From Sacculina carcini (lineage: Eukaryota > Arthropoda > Thecostraca > Sacculinidae), in the NCBI GenBank assembly GCA_916048095.2, contig OU696593.1:2724001-2788000 (forward strand): 64,000 nt of DNA, written 5' to 3'. The notes under the pieces were generated by a model. The model saw only the letters and a list, made by a program, of their open reading frames with translations. It was not told the origin of the DNA and did not search any database. Of the stretch, positions 19,466-34,199 are shown piece by piece. The position numbers and the translations under genes are program-made. Numbering within the stretch: position 1 is the first letter of the stretch; each line of letters starts with the position of its first letter.

Positions 19466-22400
19466 GTATTTTAAAAAATACCAAAAAATGTAACCTATAA
19501 ATATCTTAACCAATAAAAAACTCCAAATGTGAATATTTTTGTTCATATTTTGACAAATATTATTCCTCAACCCGCCTGATATATAAATCAGCCCGTCGTG
19601 TGGTATAATTCAGAACACAAACACGAAACAAACAATGAAAGATGATGAAATCCTTTCATCAGAATGTTTCCAAACTATATTTATTACTTAACATCATTCC
19701 CCAATATCATTTGCTCAAGTACTATTTCACTTTTACCGCTATAATATTTATTGTTAAAATTTATATATTTTCCGCTATCATTAAAACCCAATATAACCTG
19801 AGTCAAACCTACCCAACCCAACCCAACCATTCAATATTGACCGCTCTCAGCCTAGTCTGAGGTGATTTAACTTATTAGTTTGTGATCACAAAATATACTG
19901 ATGCGATCATAATTTGTAATCAGAAGACTGAGATTATCTACCCCAGGGGTCCCAAGCACGCGGCCCACCAATACTTTTCTCTCAACCCGCCAATATAGTA
20001 TCGGGACCAAACTGTAATGCAGCTAAATTCACATTTGTTGCATAATGCGATATAATTATACACCATTATCATATTATCTCATAATTCCCGGTTAATGCTT
20101 CCACTAATGCATCATATTCATACAGTTGTTATTTTTTGGATTACACCGATATTACAGCCCTTGATATTACAGCCGATATTATATTATGCAATCTATATTA
20201 TGCTACGTATTATTCCTAATACATATATCATCAGATCGCAAAATATATCTAAAGGTTCACATCATTCTCCAAAATCATTTGCTTAAGAGCTATTCTACTT
20301 TTATCGCTAGAATATTTACTGCTAGCAAAATATCATATACCTCGCTATCATTTAAACCCACTCTTTATAGATACATTTAATTCCCCCGTCGTGCGGAACA
20401 GTTCATAAAATATAATTAATATTGAATTCATAAAAAAATTAGTGCAAATTGAAAAAGAAAAACAAACCCATAGGAATGTTTTAGCTAATATAAAAGTCTA
20501 AATGTGAAATTTATGTTTCAATTTAGAAAACATGTTTTTCCACAACCCGCCTCATATTTAAAGCTGCCCGTCGTGCGGAATAATTCAGAACTCAAACACG
20601 AAACAAACACAAAGAAAATTGATGAAAAACGACCAATGGAAAAGTCAAATTTGTAAATTCTTGTTTTAATTATTGACGATGATTTTCCCTCAACACGGCC
20701 CAATTTCACACCCGTCCTTCGTGTGTAGTAATTCAGAAGTGTAACACTATCAAAACAATGAAACATCTCTATAATTCCAGATTAATGCTTCCTCTAAAAC
20801 AGCATATGCATATACTTGGCATTGCATGATATTACAACCCGTATCCTTATGCAACTTAAGCGTATGCAACTTGAAATTAAACCAATTAAATTACACAGTA
20901 AAATTCAGTAGCTTACTTTGTCCCAAGTAGCATTTTACGAGGAGTAGATGCAGGAATATTGACCAAAATTTTCGCATTTTTCAGGGTTCATTTTGTCTTT
21001 TCACCGCGATAACTTTTTTTGGTTTTATTTTTAAAATTTAAAATTTATCCTATCGTGTAGATAGGAAAATTTTCAACGTAATGGTATAAATTTTTGGCGG
21101 GTACACCAAGTGGTTACCGAGTAGCAGCTTGCTGAAAATGGACCAAGGAGGGTGGGACAGACAAACAGACACACAGACAGAGGATCTCTTTTATATATAT
21201 AGACTAGCATTAAAACCCGCCCGTTGTGCGGAGCAATTCATAACATGAATAACTGCCCGCGGGACATTTTTATTTCATAAAAATGAGCCATCGCTTCGTT
21301 TGCGTTTGAAGCCCCTGATCATTGAACCAGCGAACCATGAACCAGCGCAATTATGTCACCTCATATTCAAGCATACATACATAGACAGACAGATAATTTC
21401 TTCTTTATGTATATACTAGCATTAAAACCCGCCCGTTGTGCGGAGGAATTCATAAAATGGAATTAATATTCATAATAATTCATATTCATAAAAATATTCC
21501 GAATTAAAAAATAAAATGAAAACTCATCAGTGTCTTACTCAATAGAAAAGTCCAAGTGTGATTATTTTTATTTTTATTTTGACATAATATTTTCCCTCAA
21601 CCCGCCTCATATATAAACCAACCCATTGTGCGGAATAATTCAGAACACAAACACGTAACAAACAATGAAAATCCTAGCATGTAAACTCAAGCATGCATGT
21701 AAGCATCCTACATCCTACATCCTAGCATGTAATTCAATTCATGAGAGAAAAGGAATATGAATTAAAAAAGAGTGGAGTAAACCCATACAATAGTCTAAAT
21801 TTCTATATTTTCATATTTATTTTCACAAAATAGTTTGCCTAAACCGCCTCATATATATACATGCCCGTCGTGCTGAATAATTCAGAACTCAGACACGAAA
21901 CAATGAAAAATGACTACACTTTTTCATCATAATGTTTCCAAAATATTTTAATAACTTAATATCACCGTCTAGCATTGAAACCCGCCAGTTGAGCGGAGCA
22001 ATTCATAAGATGAAATTCATATTTAATTCATAAACATATTGCAAATTAAAAAAGAAAACAGATATACTCATTAAAATCTTACTCAATTGAAAAGTCTAAA
22101 TTGAATTAAATTTTTTGACAACATATTTTCCTTCAGCCCGTCTCATATTTAAACCCGCCCGTCGTGCTGAACAATTTATAAAATAAAATGCATATTCAAT
22201 CCATAAAATAAAATGCATATTCAATCCATAAAATCAACTGAATACAAATTAAAAAGCAAAACATTTAACATTTTCCCTCGAACAGCCTCATATTTAAACC
22301 CGCCCGTCGTGCGGAACAATTAAGCCCCAACACCAATGGTTCTTTATATATAAACCAACTAATGACAACTAACTAACTAATATTCAAATGGTTCTTTATT

Positions 22401-24345
22401 ATATAATAATGTTTTTTTATTTAATGGTTCTATATGGTACAATAATTCAGTAGTTTACTTTGTTCCCAGTAGCATTTTACCCGCCCGTCGTGCGGAACAA
22501 TTAAGCCCCTGATCTATTGAACCTGCGCAATTATGTCACCTCATATTCAAGCATACATACACAGACAGACAGATAATTTCTTCTTTATGTATATATATAT
22601 ATATATACCATTGAACCAGCGCAATTATGTCACCTCATATTCAAGCATACATACACAGACAGACAGATAATTTATTCTTTATGTATATATATATATACCA
22701 TTGAACCAGCGCAATTATGTCACCTCATATTCAAGCATACATACACAGACAGACAGATAATTTCTTCTTTATGTATATATATGGCATTAATACCCGCCCG
22801 TTGTGCGGAGCAATTCATAACATGAAATTCATATTCAATTCATAAAAAAATATGGAAAATTAAAAATGAAATAGGGTGCACTCATAAAAATATTTATCAA
22901 TTGAAAATTATAAGTTTAATTATTTTATTTCGACAACATATTTCCCCTCAGTCCGCCTTAGTCATTTTTAAACCCGCCCGTCGTGCTGAATAATTCAGAG
23001 CTCGAACACGATCCGTTCTGGATCTTGAAGTAAAATAAATTGGTTTGTGTATGGATTAATTCTACAGGGGAAATTGAACGTTCTATTGTCTATAGTTGCT
23101 GCCCGCGGATCATTTTTATTTAAAAAAATTACATTTTTTAAATGAACCATTTGAAAAAATGAACTAAAAACACTTTTTTTTAAACCCGCCCGTCGTGCGG
23201 AAGAATTCATACAATAAAATTCATATCAAATCCATAAAATATAATGAATACAAATTGAAAAGCAAAATGTAAGCTATAAATATCTTGACCAATAGGAAAG
23301 TCTAAATGTGAATATTTTTGTTTTAATTTTGACAAATAGTATCCCTCAAGCCGCCTGATATATAAATCTGCCCGTCGTGTGGTATACTTCAGAACACAAA
23401 CACGAAACAAACAATGAAAGATGATGAAATCTTTTCATCAGAATGTTTCCAAACTATATTTATTACTTAACATCATTCCCCAACATCATTTGCTTAAGTA
23501 CTCTTTTACTTTTACCGCTATAATATGTATTGCTTAAACTTATATATTTTCCGCTATCATTAAAACCCAATATAACCTGAGTCAAACCTACCCAACCCAA
23601 CCACCCCATCTTGACCTAACCCAGCCTAATCTGAGGTGATCCAACTTATTAGTTTGTGATCACAAAATGAACCGATTCAATCATAATTTCTAATCAGAAG
23701 TTTGAGATTACTTACGCCAGGGGACTCAAACACGCGGCCCACCAATAATTTTCTCGCAGCTCGCCATTATAGTATAGGAACCAAATTGTAAGACTGGTTA
23801 TATCACATTTATTGTATAATGTGATTTAATTATACACCATTTAATTCACATTTTCATTAGTGAGTCTGGATCTTGAAGTCAAGCCCGTGAGTTTTGTATA
23901 TGAACTCATTCTACACGGTAACATTTAATATTTAAACCCACCCGTCGTGCGGAACAATTAATAAAACAAAAGTAATACATATTTAAATGCAAACAGCCAG
24001 TCTAATAGAAAACTCTAAATTGTAAAATATATACCAATAAAAAATTCCTGTTCTGAATTTGCATATTCTTATTCTAATAATTGACGACATATTATTCAGT
24101 CAACCCGCCTCATACTTGAGCCCGCCCGTCGTCAGGAATAATTTCGAAATGAAAACACAAAATAACAATGAATTTTTTTAGTATATAAATGAATTTTTTT
24201 CCATAATATTATCTCATAATTCCCGGTTAATGCTTTCACTAATGCATCATATTCATACAGTTGTTATTTTTTGGATTACACCGATATTACATTCCTTGAT
24301 ATTACAGCCGATATTATATTATGCAATCTATACTCTACTACGTAT
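19466..24345 (+). repeat. Family D, short-form modules
   Basis: A mosaic of AT-rich modules. A core close to CCCGCCCGTCGTGCGG occurs near 20384, 20567, 21218, 21428, 21980, 22152, 22300, 22480, 22792, 22970, 23183, 23938, 24120 and 24348. The bases after it alternate between GGAACAATTCAT and GGAATAATTCAG. Many modules end in ACAGACAGACAGATAATTTC plus a TATATA run, then restart with CTAGCATTAAAACCC. At 19944 and 23718 CAGGGGTCCC-like starts followed by CGCGGCCCACC resemble hAT ends, embedded in the family. No protein is encoded. Confidence 0.78.
22520..22790 (+). repeat. ~92-bp local tandem triplication within D
   Basis: Three successive copies of the module tail (GCAATTATGTCACCTCATAT, then CAGACAGACAGATAA and a TATA run), starting near 22530, 22621 and 22712. 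Confidence 0.8.
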
Positions 24346-25915
24346 CCTGCCCGTCGTGCGGAACAATTCATGTGTTAATATTGAGGACAATAAAGCCTTT
24401 CTATTCAGTATAGTGTAGCATTAATTAAACTGTACCCAATAAAACCACACCATCTATGCTTGGAGCTAATATGATGAATTCTGAATTGTGATTGGGCTTC
24501 AGTGAAATTTAATCGGTGTATATTCTTTTGTAATCGTAAGTGCGCATAATAGCTGTCAAATTGGCAATATGTCCTTTTGACTTTACACCGCCGTAACTTT
24601 CCTCAGATACACTTTGGAAAATTACAAATTATACCGTATTGTTGAAAACAAGATTTCTAGCACGATGGTATAAGTTATTTTTATGTATAACAAATAGTTA
24701 CTGAGAAATAGGAGAAAAATGAATTTATTTTAGACGCCCGTTGTTCGTAAGTGTAATTTTGGATGTATTTGAGAATTTTGCCAATTTTACACGTTTTTTG
24801 TATCATTTATGGGTATAAATTATAGCTTATCTTGTAGAACACAAAATTCTCTACACAGTGGTATATTCCTGTGTAATCGAAAGTTCGTCAATTGTGATTG
24901 GACTTCAGTGAAATTAAATCAGTGTATATTCATGTGTAATCGCAAGTGCGCATAATAGCTGTCAAATTAGCAACATGACATTTTGACTTTACACCGCCGT
25001 AACTTCCTTTAGATACACTTTGGAAAATTAAAAATTGTACCGTATTGTAGAAAACAAAATTTCTAGCACGATGGTATAATTTATTGTAATGTGTGACAAA
25101 TATTTCTTGAGAAATAGGTAGAAAAATTAATTAATTTTAATCACTCGGTGTTCAAGTCTAATTTTGGATGTATTTGAGAATTTTGCCAATTTCACACGTT
25201 TTTTGTATCATTTGTGGGTGCAAATTATAAATGTTCTTATAGAACACAAAATTATCTACATAATAGTATAATTTTTATAGCTGTACCATTGCTGGTTTAT
25301 GAGAAATAGATAGCGAAATATTGACCAAAATATTCACGTTGTTTTTGCTAATTTTGCCTTTTTCACTTTGCCATTTACACTTCACACCGCCGCAACTTTT
25401 TTTTAATACACTTTGGAAAATTAAAAATTATACCGTGTTGTAGAAAACGAAGTTCCCAGCATGATAGTATTATTTATTTAGATGTGTGATAATTAGTTTT
25501 TGAGAAATAGAGAAAAAATATAGAAAATCGGACGCGTGGAGTTTAAATATAATTTTGAATGTATATTGAATTTCTTTCCATTTTACATGTTTTATATTCA
25601 ATTTTTTGATATAAATTATAGTTCGTTAAGTAGAAAAGAAAATTGTCTACACAGTGGTATAATTTTTATAGTTGTACCATTGTTGGTTTAGGGGGAGTAG
25701 TCTTCAGAAAATTAATCAAAATTTCCGCGTTTTTCAGGGTTCATTTTGTCTTTTCACCACTATAACTTTTTTTGGTTTAATTTTTGAAATTTAAAGTTTA
25801 ATTTAACGTGTAGACAAGAAAATTTCCAACGTGATGGTATATATTGTTAGCGGGTACGCCAAGTGGTGGCCGAGTATTAGCTGATAGAATATGGACCAAG
25901 GATGGTGAACACACA

Positions 25916-25976
<61 letters not shown>

Positions 25977-25995
25977 GATCTCTTTTATATATATA
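24346..25995 (+). repeat. Family D, long form (copy 1)
   Basis: Starts at a core (CTGCCCGTCGTGCGG) followed by GAGGACAATAAAGCC and runs through repeated sub-blocks. Each sub-block has ACACCGCCGTAAC, GGAAAATTAAAAATT, a TGTAGAA-ACAAAATTTCTA box and a GATGGTATAATTTA box. It ends GGACCAAGGATGG, a CA microsatellite (25917-25973) and GAGGATCTCTTTTATATATA. Related copies are at 28905-30104 (+), 30105-32065 (-), 34527-37113 (+, interrupted), 45166-46395 (+), 48109-49170 (-) and 56181-57148 (+). Confidence 0.78.
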
Positions 25996-27966
25996 GACTA
26001 GCATTAAAACCCGCCCGTTGTGCGGAACAATTCATACTATTCAATTTGTATTCAATTCATAAGAGAAAAGGAATATGAATTAAAGAAGAGTGGAGTGAAC
26101 CCATAACAAAGTCTAAATTTATATATTTTAATATATATGATTATATTAGTTTGCCTAAACCGCGTCATATTTAAACCTGCCCGCCGTGCTGAATAATTCA
26201 GAACTCAGACACGAAACAGTGAAAAATGACTACACTTTTTCATCATAATGTTTCCAAAATATATCGATAACTTAACATCACTATCTAGCATTGAAGCCCG
26301 CCCGTCGTGCGGAGCAATTAATAGAATAAAATTAATATTCAATTAAAAATAGAAGAGATACAAATTATAAAGAAAAAAGTCACCCCATTAAAAGTCTTAT
26401 CTAATAGAAAAGTATATAGGTGAATATTTTTATTCTTATTTGGACAAAATATTTCCCTCAAATAGCATTATATTTAAGCCTGCCCGTCGTACGGAAATAT
26501 TCAGAACTCAAACACGACATAATGAAAAATGATGAAAAATGAAACATTTTCATCAGAATATTTCCAATATATATTTATAACTTAACATAATTCCCCAACA
26601 TCATTTGCACAAGTACTATTATACTTTTACCAGCATAATATTAACTGCCGAAAAATTCATATACATACATTCATATACATTTATATACATACATTATATT
26701 CCGCATTCATATTAAACCCAGTATAACCTGACCCAATCCTACCAAACCCAACCCAACCATCCCATCTTATCATATATCATCTCATCCCCTCTTAGTATCA
26801 AACACGCGGCCCACCAATAATGTTCTCGAATCCCGCCAATATAATATAGAAACCAAACTGTAAGCCGGATTAATTCACATTTACTGTATAATGCGATTTA
26901 ATTATATATTATTTAATTTAAGTTCTCATATAGCATTAAAACCCGCCCGTTGTGCGGAGGAATTCATAAAATGAAATTCATATCTATAAAAATTGATATT
27001 CATAAAAAATATTACAAATTACAAATAGAGATAAAGATTAAAAAGAAAAAAGTAAACCCATTAGAAGTCTTATCTAATAGAAAAGTATGAAGGCGAATAT
27101 TTTTTTTAATATTTGGACAAAATATTTCCCTCCAATAGCGTCATATTTAAGTCTGCCCGTCGTAAGGAAATATTCAGAACTTGAACACGAAATAATGAAG
27201 AATGATGAAAAATGAAATATTTTCATCATGATGTTTCCAAAATATATGCATAACTTAACATCATTCCCCAACATCATTTGCACAAGTACTCTTATACTTT
27301 TGCCAGTATAATATTTACTGCCAAAAAATTCATATACATACATTATATTCCGCATTCATATTAAACCCAATATAACCTGACCCAATCCTACCAAACCCAA
27401 CCCAACCATCCCATCTTATCGTATATCATCTCATCCCCTTTTAGTATCAAACACGCGGCCCACCAATAATGTTATCGAATACCGCCAATATAATATAGTA
27501 ACCAAACTGTAAGACAGATTAATTCACATCTATTGTATAATGCGATTTAATTATATATAATTTAATTCAAGTTCTCATCTAGCAGTTAAACCCGTTCGTC
27601 GTGCAACACCATTAATAAAACAAAGGATATCAATTGAAAAGTGTAAATGTAATGATTTTCAGTTTAATTTTGACAAAATTTTCCCTCATCCCGCCTCATA
27701 TTTAAACCCACCCGTCGTGCGGGATAATTAAGAACTCGAACACGATTTGTTCTGGATCTTGAAGTCGACTCAGTTAGTTTTGTATATGAATTCATTATAC
27801 ACGGTGAAATTGAACGTTCTATTGTCTATAGTTGCTACCCGCGGGACATTTTTATTTCATAAAAATGATCCATCGTTCCGTTTACGTTTAAAACCCCTGA
27901 ACTATATCATTGAACCCGCTCAGTTATGTCACCTCGTATCCAAGCATACACACACACAGATAATTC

Positions 27967-28041
<75 letters not shown>

Positions 28042-28904
28042 GCCCGTCGTGCAGAACAATTCATAAAATCTATTCATATTCAATCCATAAAATAAAATGA
28101 ATACAAATTAAAAAACAAACAAATTAAAGCTGTAAATATGCTAACTAATACTAAAGTCCAAATATGGATGTTTTTATTTTCATTTTGACAGAATATTATC
28201 CCTCAACCCGCTTCATATTTAAACCTGCCCGTCGTGCGGAATGATTAAAAATTCAGACACGAAAAATGAAAATTGTCTAAAAATTTTATCATAATGTTTC
28301 CAAGGTATATTTATAAATTAACATCATCTAGCATTGAAACCATCCCGTATAGCGGAACAATTAGAGCAAAAAGTAATCTAAATATTGAATTAATAAAATT
28401 ACTAATACAAATAAAAAAATTAAAAAAGCAAGCCCATAAAAAGTCTTAACCAATAGAAAAGTCTAAATATGAATGTGTTTATGTTAGATGTGGCAAAATA
28501 TTTTTCCTCGAACAACCTCGTATTTAAACCCGCCCGTCGTGCGGAACTATTAATAAAAAATAATGAATCAAAAATCAAAAAGCTTATCCAATATAAAAAT
28601 ATAAATGTCTAAATTATTGTTTTAATTATTGACGAATTTTTTTTCCCTCAACACTGCTCAAATTCACACCTATCCTTCGTGTGTAGTAACTCAGAAGTGT
28701 AACACTGTCAAAACAATGCAGCTTTCTGTCATCTCTATAATTCCAGGTTAATGCTTCCGCTAAAACAGCATATTCATATAGTTGGCAGTGCATGATATTA
28801 CAACCCATATCCTTATGCAACTTACGCTTATGCAACTTGAAATTAAACCAATTAAATTATACAGTAAAATTCAGTAGTTTACTTTGTTCCCAATAGCATT
28901 TTAC
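25996..28904 (+). repeat. Family D, short-form modules
   Basis: Same modular pattern as 19466-24345, with cores near 26010, 26178, 26298, 26480, 26940, 27150, 27705, 28040, 28226, 28540 and 28905. Two neighbouring blocks (about 26460-26940 and 27120-27590) are a tandem duplication of each other. A TA microsatellite lies at 27969-28036. Confidence 0.75.
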
Positions 28905-30104
28905 CCGCCCGTCGTGCGGAACGTTATTGAGGACAATAAAGCCTTTATATTCAGTATAGTGTAGCACTAATTAAGCTGTACGCAATAAAACCACACCATC
29001 CATGCTTGGAGCTAATATGATGCATTCTTAATTGTGATTGGGTTTCAGTGAAATTTAATCGGTGTATATTCCTGTGTAATCTCAAGTGCGCATAATAGCT
29101 GTCAAATTGGCAATATGTCCTTTTGACTTTACACCGCCGAAACTTCCTTCAGATACACTTTGGAAAATTAAAAATTATACCGTAGTGTAGAAAACAAGAT
29201 TTCTAGCACGATGGTATAATTTATTTTTATGTATAACAAATAGTTACTGAGAAATAGTAGAAGAATGAATTAATTTTAGTCACCCGGTGTTCAAGTGTAA
29301 TTTTGGATGTATTTGAGAATTTTGCTAATTTTACACGTTTTTTGTACCATTTGTGGGTATAAATTATAACTTTTCTTGTAGAACACAAAATTATCTACAC
29401 AATAGTATAAGTTTTATAGCTGTACTACTGCTGGTTTATCAAGACTGGATAGCGGAATAATGACCAAAATATTAACGTTTTTGTGTGCTAATTCTGCCTT
29501 TTTGACTTTGTCATTTACACTTCACACCGCCGTAACTTTTTTTTAATACACTTTGAAAAATAAAAAATTACACCGTGTTGTAGCAAAGAAAATTCCCAGC
29601 ATGATGGTATTATTTATTTAGATGTGTGATTATTAGTTTTTGAGAAAGAGAGAAAAAAGTATAGAAAATCGGACGCGTGGAGTTTAAAAAATATTTTGAA
29701 TGTTGATTGAATTTTTTTCCATTCTACATGTTTTAAATTTAATTTTTGGGTATGAATTATAGTTTGTTGAGTAGAACAGAAAATTTCATACACAGTGGTA
29801 TAATGTGTATAGTTGTACCTTTGCTGGTTTAGGATAAGTAGTCTTCAGAAAATTGACCAAACTTTTCGCATTTTTCAGGGTTCATTTTGTCTTTTCACCG
29901 CTATAACTTTTTTTGGTTTCATTTTTGAAATTTTAAATTTACTCTTAAGTGTAGACAAGAAAATTTTCAACGTGATGGTATATATTGTTAGCGGGTACGC
30001 TAAGTGGTGGCCGAGTATTAGGTGATAGAAAATGGACCAAGGATGGTGAACACACAGACACACACACACACAGAGGATCTCTTTTATATATATATATATA
30101 TATC
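28905..30104 (+). repeat. Family D, long form (copy 2)
   Basis: Collinear with 24346-25995 but shorter by one sub-block. It ends in the GAGGATCTC plus TATATA tail that meets an inverted long form at about 30105. Confidence 0.78.
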
Positions 30105-32065
30105 TATATATATAAAAGAGATCCTCTGTGTGTCTGTGTGTGTGTGTGTGTGTGTGTCTGTGTGTGTGTTCGACCCTCCTTGGTCCATTTTCTATCAGCT
30201 ATTATTCGGCCACCACTCAGCCTACCCGCTAACAATTTATACCATCACGTTGGAAATTTTCTTGTCTACACGATAGGATAAATTTCAAATTTTAAAAATA
30301 AGACCAAAAAAAGTTATAGCGGTGAAAAGACAAAATGAACCCTGAAAAATGCGAAAATTTTGGTCAATGCTCTGCCATCTACTCCTCATAAACCAGAAAT
30401 GGTACAGCCAAAAAGATTATACCACTGTGTAGAGAATTTTCTGTTCTACAAGATAGGGTATAATTCATATCCAAAAATAGAACATAAAAGATGTAAACAT
30501 GACAAAATTTCAATCTATATTCAAAATTATATTTATACTCCACGCGTCCGATTTTCTATACTTTTTTCTCTATGTATCAAAAACTAATTATCACACAACT
30601 AAATAAATAATACCATCATGCTGGGAATTTTGTTTGCTACAACACGGTATAATTTTTAATTTTCCAAAGTGTATTAAGAAAAAGTTACGGCGGTGTGAAG
30701 TCAAAATGACAAAGTCAAAAAGGCACTGAAAAACGCGAATATTTTGGTCAATATTCCGCTATCTATTCCTCTTAAACCAGCAGAGTTACAGTTATAAAAA
30801 TTATACTATTGTGTAGAAAATTTTGTGTTCTACAAGAAACGCTATAATTTATACCCACAAATGATACAAAAAACGTGTAAAATTGGAAAAATTCTCAAAT
30901 ACATCCAAAATTACACTTGAACACCGTGCGACTAAAATTAATTCATTTTTCTACCTATTTCTCAAGAACTATTTGTTACACATAAAAATAAATTATACCA
31001 TTGTGCTGGAAAGTTTGTTTTCTACAATAGGGTATAATTCTTAATTTTCCAAAGTGTATCTGAAGGAAGTTACGGCGGTGTAAAGTCAAATTGTCATGTT
31101 GCCAATTTGACAGCTATTATGCGCACTTGCGATTACACAGGAATATACTACTGTGTAGAGAATTCTGTGTTCTACAAGAAAATGTATAATTTATACCCAC
31201 AAATGATACAAAAAACGTGTAAAATTGGCAAAATTCTCAAATACATCCAAAATTACACTTGAACACCGGGTGACCAAAATTAATTCATTTTTCTACCCAT
31301 TTCTCAGGAACTGTTTGTCATACATTAAAATTAATTATACCATCGTGCTAGAAATTTTGTTTTCTACAATACGGTATAATTTTTAATTTTCCAAAGTGTA
31401 TCTGAAGGAAGTTACGGCGGTGTAAAGTCAAATTGTCATGTTGCCAATTTGACAGCTATTATGCGCACTTGCGATTACACATGAATATACACTGATTTAA
31501 TTTCACTGAAGTCCAATCATAATTTACGCACTTGCGATTACACAGGAATATACTACTGTGTAGATAATTTTGTGTTCTACAAGAAAAGTTATAATTTATA
31601 CCCACAAATGATACAAAAAATGTGTAAAATTGGCAAAATTGTCAAATACATCCAAAATTACACTTGATCACCGGGCGCCTAAATTAATTCATTTTTCTAC
31701 CTATTTCTCAGGAACTATTTGTCACACATTAAAATAAATCATATCATCGTGCTGAAAATTGTATTTTTTAAAATGCGGTATAATTCTTAATTTTCCAAAG
31801 TGTATCTGAAGGAAGTGACGGCGGTGTAAAGTCAAAAGGACATATTGCCAATTTGACAGCTATTATGCGCACTTGCGATTACACAGGAATATACACCGAT
31901 TAAATTTCACTGAAGCCCAATCACAATTAAGAATGCATCATATTAGCTCCAAGCATGGATGGTGTGGTTTTATTGGGTACAGTTTAATAAATGCTACACT
32001 ATACTGAATAGAAAGGCTTTATTGTCCTCAATATTTACACATGAATTGTTCAGGCCGACGGGCGG
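30105..32065 (-). repeat. Family D, long form (copy 3, inverted)
   Basis: Minus-strand long form whose tail abuts that of copy 2, giving a tail-to-tail inverted pair around a TATATA run. It has an additional repetition of the sub-block containing GCAAGTGCGCATAATAGC. It ends (plus coordinates about 32065) at the complement of the GC-rich core. Confidence 0.78.
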
Positions 32066-34199
32066 GTAATATAATATCGGATAATATATTGCATAATATA
32101 ATATCGGCTGTAATATCAAGGGCTGCATTATCGATGTAATCCAAAAAATAACAACTGTATGAATATGATGCATTAGTGGAAGCATTAACCGGGAATTATG
32201 AGATAATATGATAATGGTGTAAAATTATATCGCATTATGCAACAAATGTGAATTTAGCTACCTTACAGTTTGGTCCCGATACTATATTGGCGGGTTGAGA
32301 GAAAAGTATTGGTGGGCCGCGTGTTTGGGACCCCTGGGGTAGATAATCTCAGTCTTCTGATTACAAATTATGATCGCATCAGTATATTTTGTGATCACAA
32401 ACTAATAAGTTAAATCACCTCAGACTAGGCTGAGAGCGGTCAAGATTGAATGGTTGGGTTGGGTTGGGTAGGTTTGACTCAGGTTATATTGGGTTTTAAT
32501 GATAGCGGAAAATATATAAATTTTAACAATAAATATTATAGCGGTAAAAGTGAAATAGTACTTAAGCAAATGATATTGGGGAATGATGTTAAGTAATAAA
32601 TATAGTTTGGAAACAGTCTGATGAAAAGATTTCATCATCTTTCATTGTTTGTTTCGTGTTTGTGTTCTGAATTATACCACACGACGGGCAGATTTATATA
32701 TCAGGCGGGTTGAGGGATAATATTTGTCAAAATAAGAACAAAAATATTCACATTTAGACTTTTCTATTGGTTAAGATATTTATAGGTTACATTTTTTGCT
32801 TTTCAATTTGTATTCATTATATTTTATGGATTTGATATGAATTTTATTGTATGAATTGTTCCGCACGACGGGTGGGTTTAAAAAAGTGTTTTTAGATCAT
32901 TTTTTCAAATGGTTCATTTAAAAAAAGGTTTTTTTTTTTAAAAATAAAAATGTTCCGCGGGCAGCAACTATAGACAATAGAACGTTCAATTTACCCTGTA
33001 GAATTAATCCATACACAAAACCAATGGATTTGACTTCAAGATGCAGAACGGATCGTGTTCGAGTTCTGAATTATTCAGCACGACGGGCGGGTTTAAAAAT
33101 GACTCAGGCGGACTGAGGGGAAATATTGTGTCGAAATAAAAATAATTAAACTTATAATTTTCAATTGATTAATATTTTTATGAGTGTACCCTATTTCATT
33201 TTTATTTTTCCATATTTTTTATGAATTGAATATGAATTTCATGTTATGAATTGCTCCGCACAACGGGCGGGTTTTAATGCTATATATATACATAAAGAAG
33301 AAATTATCTGTCTGTCTGTGTATGTATGCTTGAATATGAGGTGACATAATTGCGCTGGCTCATGGTTCGCTGGTTCAATTATCAGGGGCTTCAAACGCAA
33401 ACGAAGCGATGGCTCATTTTTATTAAATAAAAATGTCCCGCGGGCAGCAATAAAACGTTCAATTTCACCGTATAGAATGAATTCATATACAAAACTAATG
33501 GATTTGACTTCAAGAACCAGAACGAATGGTGTTCGAGTTCTGAATTTTTCCTCACGTCGGGCGGGTTTAAATATGAGGCGGGTTGAGTGAAAATATTTTG
33601 TCAAAATAAAATTAAAAATAATGAAATTTAGACTTTTTAATTGATTAAGGTCTTCATGAGTTTGCCTTATTTATTTTTAATTTGCAATATTTTTATGAAT
33701 TGTTCCGCACAACGGGCGGGTTTTAATGCGGTTTTAATGCTATATATATACATAAAGAAGAAATTATCTGTCTGTCTGTGTATGTATGCTTGAATATGAG
33801 GTGACATAATTGCGCTGGTTCATGGTTCGCTGGTTCAATGATCAGGGGCTTCAAACGCAAACGAAGCGATGGCTCATTTTTATGAAATAAAAATGTCCCG
33901 CGGGCAGCAATAAAACGTTCAATTTCACCGTGTAGAATGAATTCATATACAAAACTAATGGATTTGACTTCAAGAACCAGAACGGATGGTGTTCGAGTTC
34001 TGAATTATTCCGCACGTCGGCCGGGTTTAAATATGAGGCGGGCTGAGTGAAAATATTTTGTCAAAATGTAAATTAAAAATAATGAAATTTAGACTTTTTA
34101 ATTGATTAAGGTTTTTATGAGTTTGCCTTATTTATTTTTAATTTGCAATATTTTTATGAATTCTTCCGCACAACGGGCGGGTTTTAATGCTAGTATATA
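32066..34199 (-). repeat. Family D, short-form modules (inverted)
   Basis: Minus-strand counterparts of the 19466-20210 and 22790-23400 modules, with complements of the core near 32060, 32680, 32865, 33080, 33258, 33715 and 34170. The hAT-like CAGGGGTCCC start is at 32336 reading leftwards. Contains a tandem duplication of about 470-480 bp (about 33266-33742 and 33743-34190). Confidence 0.75.

Noticed and set aside
19466..34199. Regularly spaced short cores as a CRISPR array
   Set aside because: Spacing varies from about 100 to 250 bp, intervening sequence is itself repeated, both orientations occur and no cas genes are present; the genome is animal.
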